Assembly (NCBI GenBank): GCA_002293425.1
Contig: DBDE01000001.1
Location: 36,475 to 87,154 of the forward strand
Reading direction: 5' to 3'
Length of the DNA: 50,680 bases
From: Alistipes sp. UBA940
GTDB lineage: Bacteria > Bacteroidota > Bacteroidia > Bacteroidales > Rikenellaceae
Shown: positions 9,006 to 16,944 of the stretch, one piece after another
Layout: every line of letters begins with the position of its first letter
How positions within the stretch are numbered: the stretch's first letter is position 1
The notes under the pieces: model-generated
Told to the model about the DNA's origin: nothing
What the model saw: only the letters and a program-made list of their open reading frames with translations
Database searches by the model: none
Position numbers and translations under genes: made by a program

Positions 9006-9323
9006 TTAACACTGGTCGCCGCTGTGGGGACCTTTCGACATTCCGGCGGGCTTGGGCAACGGTCGCTGAACACCCTTCGAGGTCGGTTTAGCCACGGCCT
9101 TGGTGGTCTTCACGCCTTTCGGAGCGGCAAAAGCCTTTGTCACGGTTTTTCTGGCTGCCGGTTTTTTCTCGGCGAATGCCGCACGGACCTCTGCCGAACG
9201 CTTGGTTTTGTCGGTTTTACCGTACCCTTCGACATTGGCTACAATGGCTTTGGCATCCTTTTTCAGACCGTCGTTGAATTTGGCTTTGGTTTTCGCGCCG
9301 CAGCCACACGCTTTCTTTTCCAT
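9006..9323 (-). CDS. Small lysine-rich protein with CGCG motif, unknown function
   Basis: I do not recognise a named family. The protein has 105 residues and is very basic (Lys/Ala/Thr-rich through the middle, Pro-rich towards the end). It has a short Cys motif C6-G-C8 near the N-terminus and a final Cys at 105. There is no signal peptide or membrane segment, and composition suggests a disordered, nucleic-acid-binding protein (inference). It is last in the argS-led minus-strand cluster, 49 bases after the flavoprotein gene, and ends at a strong terminator. Its codon pattern matches neighbours, which supports a real gene. Confidence 0.65.
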   Translation of the reverse strand: MEKKACGCGAKTKAKFNDGLKKDAKAIVANVEGYGKTDKTKRSAEVRAAFAEKKPAARKTVTKAFAAPKGVKTTKAVAKPTSKGVQRPLPKPAGMSKGPHSGDQC

Positions 9324-9372
9324 AAAATAAGTTATTTCTCAGCGACAGGAAAAGACAAAAAACGTACCAATC

Positions 9373-9984
9373 TCACCTTATAAAACTCGTCCTCGCACCG
9401 AATTCGAACTCAGCGGGCGCGCCCGTCAGCAACGACACGATCCCACGAGCTGCGTTCCTCACAGTCTGCAACCCCTCCGCATCCTCCGTCGCCTCACCCG
9501 CAGCCGTTCCGTGGACAATGCTCCAATAGGTCGACGCCGCAACAGGCATATTCGCAATGGTGAAATAGTAGTTGAGCGCGCTCCAGGCATTCGAGCCGCC
9601 GCTCCGCCGAACCGCAACCACCGCCGCTCCGGGCTTACCCGCAAAGATCCCGTAATTAGCCCCCGCAACATAAAAAGCACGGTCGCAAAAACTCTTCATC
9701 GTACCCGCAATGTTGGCATAATGCACCGGCGAACCGAGCACAATGGCATCCGCAGCCTTCATCCGTCCTACAATGTCGTTGACCGGATCGTCGTCGATGA
9801 TGCACTTTTCGTTCCTGTTGCGACTGCACGCCCCACACGCCAGACAGCCGCGTATCGCCTTGTTGCCGATGTGGACGATCTCCATTTCGATGCCGTGGCG
9901 CGCAAACTCCTTTTGCATTTCGCCCAGCGCAAGAGCCGTGTTTCCCTTGCCGCGGGGACTGCCGTTGATGCCAAGTACCTTCAT
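9373..9984 (-). CDS. Flavodoxin-fold iron-sulfur flavoprotein / NAD(P)H-dependent FMN reductase family
   Basis: A 203-residue flavodoxin-like protein. The N-terminal GINGSPRGKGNTA is the FMN phosphate loop. Residues about 47-61 hold four Cys in a C-x2-C-x2-C-x7-C arrangement, like the compact cluster motif of iron-sulfur flavoproteins that bind a 4Fe-4S cluster next to FMN. LGSPVHYANIAGTMKSF is the second FMN loop. It probably moves electrons from NAD(P)H or ferredoxin; the substrate is unknown. It lies 9 bases after the helicase gene, so it is cotranscribed. Confidence 0.85.
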   Translation of the reverse strand: MKVLGINGSPRGKGNTALALGEMQKEFARHGIEMEIVHIGNKAIRGCLACGACSRNRNEKCIIDDDPVNDIVGRMKAADAIVLGSPVHYANIAGTMKSFCDRAFYVAGANYGIFAGKPGAAVVAVRRSGGSNAWSALNYYFTIANMPVAASTYWSIVHGTAAGEATEDAEGLQTVRNAARGIVSLLTGAPAEFEFGARTSFIR

Positions 9985-9993
9985 AGCTGTATT

Positions 9994-11199
9994 CTAAAAA
10001 AGTTCCATCTTGATTGGGCGGCCGACCAGCGACTGGATCTCCTTCACGATCATATGGTCGTCCTGCGAAGCAAAGGTGTACGCCCTCCCTGTCCGACCGG
10101 CCCTTCCCGTCCGGCCGATGCGGTGAACGTATGTCTCCACCACGTCGGGCAGATCGAAGTTTATCACCATCCCCAACTCACGAATATCTATCCCGCGGGC
10201 AGCAATATCGGTCGCCACCATCACCTTGGCGTGGCCGCCCTTGAAGTCGCTCATCGCCTTCAACCGCTGTCCCTGGCTCTTGTCGCCGTGGATGGCCACG
10301 CTCTGGATGCCTGCCTTGGTGAGTATTTTGCTGATGTTGTCGGCCCCGTGCTTGGTGCGCGAAAAGATCAGCACGCTCGTGTCCTCGTTCTCTTTGAGCA
10401 GTTTTATCAGCAGTGCCTTTTTCTCGGGCTTTTCGACGAAGAAGATCGTTTGGTCGATGGTGTCCACCGTGCTCGATTCGGGACTGACCTCTATCCTCAC
10501 GGGGTCGGTGAGGATGCCGCGGCTCAGGCTCACTATCGGCGCGGGCATCGTGGCACTGAAAAAGAGTGTTTGCCGCTTTTCGGGAATCAGCCTCACGAGC
10601 CGACGAATATCGCCGATGAAGCCCATATCGAGCATTCTGTCGGCCTCGTCGAGAACAAAAAATATCATCTCGTCCAGGTCCACCTCGCCCTGTCCGTGCA
10701 GGTCGAGAAGACGCCCGGGGGTGGCGATAAGAATGTCGACCCCGCGGCGCAACTTGTCGGTCTGGGGCTTCTGTTTCACGCCGCCGAAGACGGTGGTGTG
10801 GCGCAACCCCGTGTATTTCCCATAGTCGGTGAAGCACTCATCTATCTGCGCGGCAAGTTCGCGCGTTGGTGTGAGTATCAACGCCTTGATCGCCCTTTTG
10901 GCTTCCGGTTTTCCGTGGTTTCGGCCTCTTCTGTCCTTGCGTTTCGGCCTTTCGGAGGTCGATTGTTCCTCGCTGTTCTCCGATGCGACGGGTTGCCTGG
11001 TGGCTTCCCAGAGTTTTTGCAGTATCGGAATGGCGAAAGCGGCGGTTTTTCCGGTTCCGGTTTGCGCTATTCCGAATATGTCGCGTCCGGCGTTCACAAC
11101 GGGGATCGCTTGCTGCTGGATCGGTGTGGGTTCGGTGTATCCCTTCTCACTTATCGCCCTCGATATGGGCTCGGCTATGTTTAATTCTTCAAATGTCAT
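9994..11199 (-). CDS. DEAD-box RNA helicase, RhlE-like, with an internal basic insert
   Basis: A 401-residue ATP-dependent RNA helicase. Q motif is near residues 20-28, Walker A AQTGTGKT at 45-52, PTREL, LDEADRML (about 185), SAT, and HRIGRTGRAG in the second RecA domain. Between Walker A and PTREL, about residues 66-102, is a hydrophilic insert whose second half is densely basic (Lys/Arg/Gly). RhlE proteins usually carry such a basic tract as a C-terminal tail; this one stops right after the helicase core. Three bases separate it from glyS, placing it in a translation-related operon; a role in ribosome assembly or RNA turnover is the usual inference. Confidence 0.92.
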   Translation of the reverse strand: MTFEELNIAEPISRAISEKGYTEPTPIQQQAIPVVNAGRDIFGIAQTGTGKTAAFAIPILQKLWEATRQPVASENSEEQSTSERPKRKDRRGRNHGKPEAKRAIKALILTPTRELAAQIDECFTDYGKYTGLRHTTVFGGVKQKPQTDKLRRGVDILIATPGRLLDLHGQGEVDLDEMIFFVLDEADRMLDMGFIGDIRRLVRLIPEKRQTLFFSATMPAPIVSLSRGILTDPVRIEVSPESSTVDTIDQTIFFVEKPEKKALLIKLLKENEDTSVLIFSRTKHGADNISKILTKAGIQSVAIHGDKSQGQRLKAMSDFKGGHAKVMVATDIAARGIDIRELGMVINFDLPDVVETYVHRIGRTGRAGRTGRAYTFASQDDHMIVKEIQSLVGRPIKMELF

Positions 11200-11202
11200 C
11201 TA

Positions 11203-12747
11203 CTAATTTTTTAGTTTTTCCAGCAGGCTGCGAAGCGAACACTCCTTATTGATGAGTGCGGGCAGGTCGGCAATGGCAACCCGCTGCTGCTCCATTGTGT
11301 CTCTGTGGCGCACCGTCACTGTTCCGTCCTCGCCGCTGGTGTGGTCGACGGTCACGCAAAATGGCGTCCCGATGGCGTCCTGACGGCGATAACGTTTCCC
11401 AATACTGTCCTTTTCGTCGTAATGAACGTTGTGGTCGTACTTCAGCGCGTCGATAATGCCTCGGGCGATCTCGGGCAATCCGTCCTTTTTCACCAGCGGC
11501 AGCACCGCCACCTTCACCGGAGCCAGCTGAGAGGGAATGCGCATCACCACACGGCTCTCGCCACCATCCAATTGCTCCTCGGCATACGAAGCCGAAAGTA
11601 TCTGCAACACCATCCTGTCCACCCCGATCGACGTTTCGACCACATAAGGCACATAGCTCTCGCCCGTCTCCGGATCGAAATAACGTAGCTTCTTGCCGCT
11701 GAACTTCTCGTGGTTACCCAGGTCGAAATCGGTACGCGAATGGATGCCCTCCACCTCCTTGAAGCCGAACGGGAACCGAAATTCCACATCGGCCGCAGCG
11801 TTGGCATAATGGGCCAGCTTGTCGTGGTCGTGGAAGCGATAGAGCTCGTCGCCGAAGCCCAATGCGCGATGCCAGCTCATCCGGAAGTTTTTCCAATACT
11901 CATACCACTGCATCTCCTCGCCAGGCCGAACGAAGAACTGCATCTCCATCTGCTCGAACTCCCTCATCCTGAAAATGAATTGCCGCGCCACAATCTCGTT
12001 GCGGAACGCCTTGCCGATCTGCGCAATGCCGAACGGGATCTTCATCCGGCCCGTCTTCTGGACATTGAGGAAGTTGACAAAGATGCCCTGGGCCGTCTCC
12101 GGCCGAAGATAGATGGTGTTGGCACCCTCGGCCACCGAGCCCATCTTCGTATCGAACATCAGGTTGAACTGCCTCACCTCGGTCCAGTTGCGCGTGCCGC
12201 TCACCGGATCGACGATCTCGGCATCGACGATAATTTGCCTGAGCTCGGTTAAGTCGTTGTCGGTCAATGCTTTGACCATTCTTGCGTGGATCGCGTCGCG
12301 ATCTTTTTGCAACGCAACGACCCTCTCCGAAGTGGTCCTGTACTGCCCTTCGTCGAAGCTTTCGCCGAACCGTTTGCGCGCTTTTTCGACCTCTTTCTCT
12401 ATCTTTTCGTCGAGTTTTGCGAGGTGGTCTTCGAGCAACACATCGGCCCTGTACCGCTTTTTGCTATCTTTGTTGTCTATCAGCGGGTCGTTGAATGCTC
12501 CGACGTGGCCCGATGCTTCCCAGGTTCGGGGATGCATAAAAATGGCGGCGTCTATACCGACGATATTTTCTCTGAGCCGCGTCATAGCGTCCCACCAATA
12601 GGCTTTGATATTGTTTTTGAGCTCGACGCCCAGCTGCCCGTAGTCGTACACTGCGCTTAGTCCGTCGTAGATTTCGCTCGACGGAAAAATAAAGCCATAC
12701 TCCTTGCTGTGCGCTATCAGCTTCTTGAAAAGTTCTTCCTGTGTCAT
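11203..12747 (-). CDS. glyS: Glycyl-tRNA synthetase, class II homodimeric type
   Basis: A 514-residue enzyme that charges tRNA-Gly. It has the YGFIFPSSEIY start typical of the alpha2-type enzyme, RPETAQGIFVNF, class II motif 2 (FRNEIVARQFIFRMREFEQME) and a motif 3 region near residue 390. A C-terminal anticodon-binding domain follows (VAVLPL onward). This single-chain form differs from the glyQ/glyS two-subunit enzyme. An acidic/basic helical insert lies around residues 105-150. Second gene of the argS-led operon, 22 bases after argS. Confidence 0.95.
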   Translation of the reverse strand: MTQEELFKKLIAHSKEYGFIFPSSEIYDGLSAVYDYGQLGVELKNNIKAYWWDAMTRLRENIVGIDAAIFMHPRTWEASGHVGAFNDPLIDNKDSKKRYRADVLLEDHLAKLDEKIEKEVEKARKRFGESFDEGQYRTTSERVVALQKDRDAIHARMVKALTDNDLTELRQIIVDAEIVDPVSGTRNWTEVRQFNLMFDTKMGSVAEGANTIYLRPETAQGIFVNFLNVQKTGRMKIPFGIAQIGKAFRNEIVARQFIFRMREFEQMEMQFFVRPGEEMQWYEYWKNFRMSWHRALGFGDELYRFHDHDKLAHYANAAADVEFRFPFGFKEVEGIHSRTDFDLGNHEKFSGKKLRYFDPETGESYVPYVVETSIGVDRMVLQILSASYAEEQLDGGESRVVMRIPSQLAPVKVAVLPLVKKDGLPEIARGIIDALKYDHNVHYDEKDSIGKRYRRQDAIGTPFCVTVDHTSGEDGTVTVRHRDTMEQQRVAIADLPALINKECSLRSLLEKLKN

Positions 12748-12769
12748 TGTTTTTTACTGTAATTATTTC

Positions 12770-14464
12770 CTACATCCTCTCTGGGACGGCGATGCCGAGC
12801 AAGGCCATACCTCTTTTAATCACAAACGCCACCCGCTGCGACAACCGCAGCCTAAAATTGCGCGTCGCCTCGTCCGGCTCCTTCAAGATCGAATGGTCGT
12901 GATAAAACCCGTTATACGTCTTCGCCAGATCGTAAACATAAGCCGCCACAACCGCCGGCGAAAACTCCCTCCCGGCCTGAGCCACCACCGCAGGATAATC
13001 ACACAGCATCTTCACCAGCTCCAACTCCTCAGGCAGGTAAACATCCACGGCACCCGCCGAATAGTCCGACGAAGCCTTCCGCAGCACCGACCGTATCCGC
13101 GCGTGAGTATACTGAATGAACGGCCCCGTGTTGCCATTGAAGTCGATCGACTCGCGCGGATCGAACAGCATCGTCTTGCGCGGATCGACCTTCAGAATAA
13201 AGTACTTCAACGCGCCCAAGCCCACCATCTCGCTCACATCCTCGCCCTCGCTCTTGCCGAGCTGAACACTCATTTCGCGAGCCTCGTCGACCATCCCCTC
13301 TATCAGGTCGTCCGCATCGACAACCGTCCCCTCGCGCGACTTCATCTTGCCCTCGGGCAGCTCCACCATCCCATAAGAGAGGTGATATATCGCATCGCTC
13401 CAATCGTACCCCAACTTTTTGAGCACCAGCTTGAGCACCTGAAAATGGTAATTCTGCTCGTTGCCCACGACGTACACCAGCTCGTCGAGATGCTCCTTGG
13501 TGAAGCGTTCCAGAGCCGTCCCCAGGTCCTGGGTCATATAGACGCTCGTCCCGTCGCCCCTCAGCAGCAGCTTCTCGTCGAGCCCGTCGGCAGTCAAATC
13601 TACCCAAACCGAGCCGTCGTCGCGCCGATAGAACACTCCCTTTTTCAGCCCCTCTTCGACCAGTGTTTTGCCCGCCAAATAGGTTTGCGACTCATAGTAC
13701 ATCCGATCGAAATCGACCCCCAGCCGCTTGTACGTGGTGTCGAAGCCGTCGTAGACCCAGCCGTTCATCGTCTCCCACAGCTTGTAAACCTCCTTGTCAC
13801 CCGCCTCCCACTTTCGGAGCATCTCCTGAGCCCGGGTTTCCAGAGTGGGGTCGTTTTTGAGCTCGGCATTGTAACGAACATAGTATTTTCCCACCAGATG
13901 GTCGCCCTTCATTCCGCTCGACTGTGGGGTTTCGCCACCTCCGAAAAGTTGCCACGCGAGCATACTTTTACATATATGTATCCCGCGGTCGTTCACCAGA
14001 TTGGCCTTCAGCACCGTGTTGCCGCAAGCTTTCAGAATCTCCGCCACCGAGTACCCCAGCAGATTGTTCCTCACGTGGCCCAAATGGAGCGGCTTGTTGG
14101 TGTTAGGCGACGAATATTCGACCATAACGGTCCTTCCCGTCGGTGGCAAAACGCCGAAATCCGCCCCTATCTCTGCGAACCTGTCCGCCCAAAACGCCGG
14201 TTTGAGCGAAATGTTCAAAAAGCCCTTTATGACGTTATAGCTGTCTATATCCGCATTGCCCGCCACCAAAAAATCACCTATCTGTTGAGCCGTCTGATCG
14301 GGCGACTGCCCCGAGACCTTCAACAGCGGAAACACCACCAGGGTATAGTCTCCCGTGAACTCTTTCCTTGTTTTTTGCACCTGTACCAGCTCTTTCGGGA
14401 CATCGCCGTACAGCTCCCCGACGGCTTTGAAAGCCGCCTCCCACAATTTTTTCTCGATATTCAT
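12770..14464 (-). CDS. argS: Arginyl-tRNA synthetase
   Basis: A class I synthetase of 564 residues. I place the start at ATG 14464 (MNIEKKLW): the frame stays open further upstream only because it is antisense to dus, and the -7 box TATATTTG (minus 14481-14474) sits 9 bases before this ATG. The HIGH-like motif is HLGHVRN (about residue 120), the KMSKS-like motif is KMKSR, and an anticodon-binding DALR domain fills the last 110 residues. The N-terminal Arg-tRNA synthetase additional domain is present. It leads the argS-glyS-helicase-flavoprotein-small protein cluster and is divergent from dus. Confidence 0.95.
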   Translation of the reverse strand: MNIEKKLWEAAFKAVGELYGDVPKELVQVQKTRKEFTGDYTLVVFPLLKVSGQSPDQTAQQIGDFLVAGNADIDSYNVIKGFLNISLKPAFWADRFAEIGADFGVLPPTGRTVMVEYSSPNTNKPLHLGHVRNNLLGYSVAEILKACGNTVLKANLVNDRGIHICKSMLAWQLFGGGETPQSSGMKGDHLVGKYYVRYNAELKNDPTLETRAQEMLRKWEAGDKEVYKLWETMNGWVYDGFDTTYKRLGVDFDRMYYESQTYLAGKTLVEEGLKKGVFYRRDDGSVWVDLTADGLDEKLLLRGDGTSVYMTQDLGTALERFTKEHLDELVYVVGNEQNYHFQVLKLVLKKLGYDWSDAIYHLSYGMVELPEGKMKSREGTVVDADDLIEGMVDEAREMSVQLGKSEGEDVSEMVGLGALKYFILKVDPRKTMLFDPRESIDFNGNTGPFIQYTHARIRSVLRKASSDYSAGAVDVYLPEELELVKMLCDYPAVVAQAGREFSPAVVAAYVYDLAKTYNGFYHDHSILKEPDEATRNFRLRLSQRVAFVIKRGMALLGIAVPERM

Positions 14465-14473
14465 AATTGGGTG

Positions 14474-14505
14474 CAAATATAGTGAAAAAAATCTTCGTAA
14501 TTTTG
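14474..14505. promoter_or_regulatory. Divergent promoters for argS (-) and dus (+)
   Basis: -7 box TATATTTG on minus (14481-14474) and TAATTTTG on plus (14498-14505), 16 bases apart and back to back. The plus box ends 7 bases before the dus ATG, predicting a leader of about four bases. -33 boxes are not clear. Confidence 0.65.
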
Positions 14506-14512
14506 CAATCCG

Positions 14513-15523
14513 ATGAGGATTGCAGATATAGAGCTCGGGGAACGGCCGCTGTTGCTCGCCCCGATGGAGGACGTGACCGATCGGTCGTTTCGCTGGCTGT
14601 GTAAAAGTTTCGGCGCGGATATGATGTACACCGAGTTCATCTCGTCCGACGGGCTGATTCGCGATGCGGCGAAATCGCTTGCCAAACTGCAGCTGGACGA
14701 CGACGAGCGGCCGATAGGTATTCAGATATACGGCCATCTCGTCGAGCCGATGGTGGAGGCGGCACGAATGGCCGAAGCGGCGCGTCCCGAGGTTATCGAC
14801 ATCAATTTCGGTTGTCCGGTGAAGAAAATTGCCGGTCGCGGGGCGGGTAGCGGGATGATGCGCGAACCCGACAAAATGGTCGAGATGACGCGCCGGATAG
14901 TCGATGCAGTGAAGACTCCCGTGACGGTCAAAACGCGGCTGGGCTGGGACGACGAGAGCAAAATTATTCCCGAGCTGGCCGAACGGTTGCAAGACGTGGG
15001 CATCGCCGCCCTGACCATCCACGGCCGGACGCGCGCTCAAATGTATCGAGGCGAGGCCGACTGGACGCTCATCGGCGAGGTGAAGCGCAATCCACGGATC
15101 CGCATACCTATAATAGGTAACGGTGACATCGACTCGCCGCAGAGGGCGAAAGATGCGTTCGAGCGTTACGGTGTCGACGGGGTGATGATAGGCCGTGCGA
15201 CTTATGGCCGGCCGTGGATATTTCGCGAAATACGCCACTATTTGACCACGGGCGAGATTTTGCCGCAGCCCTCGGTGGTCGAACGGGTGGAGATTGCGCG
15301 GCGTCACCTTTTGAAGTCGGTGGAGGTGAAGGGCGAGCGCGGCGGGGTGTTGGAGATGCGTCGCCACCTGTCGTGCTATTTCAAGGGCTTGCCCGACTTC
15401 AAAGCCACCCGCCTGCGCCTGGTGACGGAAACGGATGTGGCCGAACTCCTGCGCATCCTCGACAGCGTTGCCGAGGGGTGGGGCGACGTCGATATGACGC
15501 AGGTTATCAGCTCATATTGGTGA
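14513..15523 (+). CDS. dusB: tRNA-dihydrouridine synthase (DusB family)
   Basis: A 336-residue flavoenzyme that reduces specific uridines in tRNA with NADPH and FMN. It is a TIM barrel with LLLAPMEDVTD at the N-terminus, the catalytic-Cys block INFGCPVKKI (about residues 96-105), TVKTRLGW, TIHGRTR and IIGNGDI and GVMIGR as FMN phosphate loops. A helical tRNA-binding domain follows residue 240. The last 17 bases overlap the end of yebC on the other strand. The -7 box ends 7 bases before the ATG, so the mRNA is probably close to leaderless. Confidence 0.93.
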   Translation: MRIADIELGERPLLLAPMEDVTDRSFRWLCKSFGADMMYTEFISSDGLIRDAAKSLAKLQLDDDERPIGIQIYGHLVEPMVEAARMAEAARPEVIDINFGCPVKKIAGRGAGSGMMREPDKMVEMTRRIVDAVKTPVTVKTRLGWDDESKIIPELAERLQDVGIAALTIHGRTRAQMYRGEADWTLIGEVKRNPRIRIPIIGNGDIDSPQRAKDAFERYGVDGVMIGRATYGRPWIFREIRHYLTTGEILPQPSVVERVEIARRHLLKSVEVKGERGGVLEMRRHLSCYFKGLPDFKATRLRLVTETDVAELLRILDSVAEGWGDVDMTQVISSYW

Positions 15524-16217
15524 AGACATTGGTCACGTCGTCGTCCTCTTCGAGGCGTTCGACGAGCTTTTCGACCGCTTCGCGCTGTTCGGCCGAAACA
15601 TCTTTGGTCTCGACCGGAAGGCGCAGAAATTCGCCGCTGGTGATCTCGTACCCGCCATCTTCCAACCACTTCTGGATCGCGCCGTACGCTTCGAACGGAG
15701 CCTCGACCGTGATCCCGTCATCTTCCACCACAAGTTCGTCCACCCCTAAATCTATCATTTCGAGTTCCAGCTCCTCGGGGTCGGTGCCGTGGGTGTTGAC
15801 AAATTTGAAGGCACATTTGTGGTCGAACATAAAGCCCACCGAGCCGCTTGTGCCCAGCGTGCCGCCTGCCTTGTTGAAATAGGAGCGCACGTTGGCCACG
15901 GTCCGGGTGTTGTTGTCGGTTGCGGTCTCCACCAGAACCGCTATTCCGCCCGGGCCATAACCTTCGTATATCACCTCTTTATAGTCGGCGGTATCTTTCG
16001 AGGTCGCCCGCTTAATAGCCCGCTCGACATTCTCTTTGGGCATATTTTCGCTCTTGGCGGTTTGCATCAGCATCCTCAGACGGGTGTTGCCCGACGGATC
16101 GGCGCCGCCCTCCTTCACCGCCATTTCGATGCTTTTGCCCAGCTTGGTGAAGACCCGGGCCATATTGCCCCACCTCTTTAACTTTGTCGCTTTTCTGTAT
16201 TCAAACGCGCGTCCCAT
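15507..16217 (-). CDS. yebC: YebC/PmpR family DNA-binding regulatory or translation-linked protein
   Basis: A 236-residue protein of the YebC family. The start MGRAFEYRKATK is the usual Bacteroidetes N-terminus, followed by KRWGNMARVFTKLGKSI and the conserved GNTRLR and AMPKENVERAI-like block (here with S-E-N-M-P-K). Members bind DNA as regulators (PmpR), and recent work on family members links them to relief of ribosome pausing; which applies here is not visible. It is cytoplasmic and acidic. Its 3' end overlaps dus by 17 bases without a terminator, and it is divergent from the yrdC gene. Confidence 0.92.
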   Translation of the reverse strand: MGRAFEYRKATKLKRWGNMARVFTKLGKSIEMAVKEGGADPSGNTRLRMLMQTAKSENMPKENVERAIKRATSKDTADYKEVIYEGYGPGGIAVLVETATDNNTRTVANVRSYFNKAGGTLGTSGSVGFMFDHKCAFKFVNTHGTDPEELELEMIDLGVDELVVEDDGITVEAPFEAYGAIQKWLEDGGYEITSGEFLRLPVETKDVSAEQREAVEKLVERLEEDDDVTNVFTNMS

Positions 16218-16243
16218 AGTTTCTTAATGATTTTTTTCGTGTG

Positions 16244-16271
16244 CAAAAATAGTCAAAAATTTCTACATTTG
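16244..16271. promoter_or_regulatory. Divergent promoters for yebC (-) and yrdC/tsaC (+)
   Basis: TATTTTTG on minus (16251-16244) and TACATTTG on plus (16264-16271), back to back and 12 bases apart. The plus box is followed by only four bases before the ATG at 16276, so that message is predicted leaderless. Confidence 0.65.
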
Positions 16272-16275
16272 TACA

Positions 16276-16839
16276 ATGAAAGAAGAGGTTCAGAAAGCCG
16301 TCGACGTGTTAAAGCGGGGTGGGGTGGTGCTCTATCCCACCGACACGGTGTGGGGCGTGGGCTGCGATGCGACCAACGAACAGGCCGTGGCCAGGATATA
16401 CGAGTTGAAACAGTCCGTCGATAAGCACGCGATGACCGTTCTGGTGGCGTCGGTGAACGATGTCGGGCGGTATGTCAGGCGGGTCCCGGAGGTGGCGTGG
16501 GAGTTGCTGGAGCTGGCCGAGAGTCCGTTGACGCTCATTTTGCCAGGGGGTTGCGGAGTTGCGCCGAACCTTATTCCCGAGGGTGGCACGATAGGCATTC
16601 GTGTTCCGAAGCACGAGTTTTGTCACGCTTTGTTGCGGCGGTTGGGTCGGCCGCTGGTGTCGACTTCGGCCAATGTTTCGGGAGCGTCGACGCCGGTGAG
16701 GTTCGACGAGATTTCGGGCCGGATCCGGAGCGGGGTGGACCTTATTATAGATCGCAGGTTCGAGGGAAGTCCTACCCGCAAGGCTTCGGCCATCATCCGG
16801 CTGGGCGAGGGGGGCGAGGTCGGCATAATAAGGGAATAA
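16276..16839 (+). CDS. tsaC: Threonylcarbamoyl-AMP synthase (Sua5/YciO/YrdC family)
   Basis: A 187-residue single YrdC domain. It makes threonylcarbamoyl-AMP from threonine, bicarbonate and ATP for the t6A37 modification of ANN-decoding tRNAs. Diagnostic blocks are YPTDTVWGVGCDA (residues 20-32), the ELK-x-R-like region, PLTLILPG, TIGIRVP and STSANVSG. It lacks the C-terminal Sua5 domain, so it is the short form. YciO-like paralogues of the same length exist and could differ in substrate. The message is predicted leaderless. Confidence 0.88.
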   Translation: MKEEVQKAVDVLKRGGVVLYPTDTVWGVGCDATNEQAVARIYELKQSVDKHAMTVLVASVNDVGRYVRRVPEVAWELLELAESPLTLILPGGCGVAPNLIPEGGTIGIRVPKHEFCHALLRRLGRPLVSTSANVSGASTPVRFDEISGRIRSGVDLIIDRRFEGSPTRKASAIIRLGEGGEVGIIRE

Positions 16840-16850
16840 TTTTTTGTGAA

Positions 16851-16883
16851 AATTCGTAATTCGTAATTCGTAATTCGTAATTG
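16851..16883. repeat. Tandem heptamer array, unit AATTCGT
   Basis: Four full copies of AATTCGT and a partial fifth. The array lies between tsaC and the promoter of the TPR lipoprotein gene, abutting the -7 box at 16889. It resembles the heptanucleotide STRR repeats known from filamentous cyanobacteria. Confidence 0.9.
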
Positions 16884-16888
16884 TTTAC

Positions 16889-16896
16889 TATCTTTG
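16889..16896 (+). promoter_or_regulatory. -7 box of the TPR lipoprotein gene
   Basis: TATCTTTG, a perfect TAnnTTTG match, 48 bases before the ATG. The leader is AT-rich, as in highly translated Bacteroidetes genes. The expected -33 position falls inside the heptamer array. Confidence 0.7.
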
Positions 16897-16944
16897 TCGG
16901 GTAAAATTAAATCACATTAAATAAAACCAATTATAACGTACTGT

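Noticed and set aside
9003..9383. Plus-strand frame opposite the small basic protein
   Set aside because: It begins in the bidirectional terminator and lacks a promoter; the minus frame has the regular composition and operon position.
14465..15367. Upstream extension of argS
   Set aside because: The frame is antisense to dusB, the promoter lies at 14481-14474, and MNIEKKLW is the normal ArgS start region.
16851..16883. CRISPR-like repeat array
   Set aside because: Heptamers are directly tandem, with no spacers and no cas genes.
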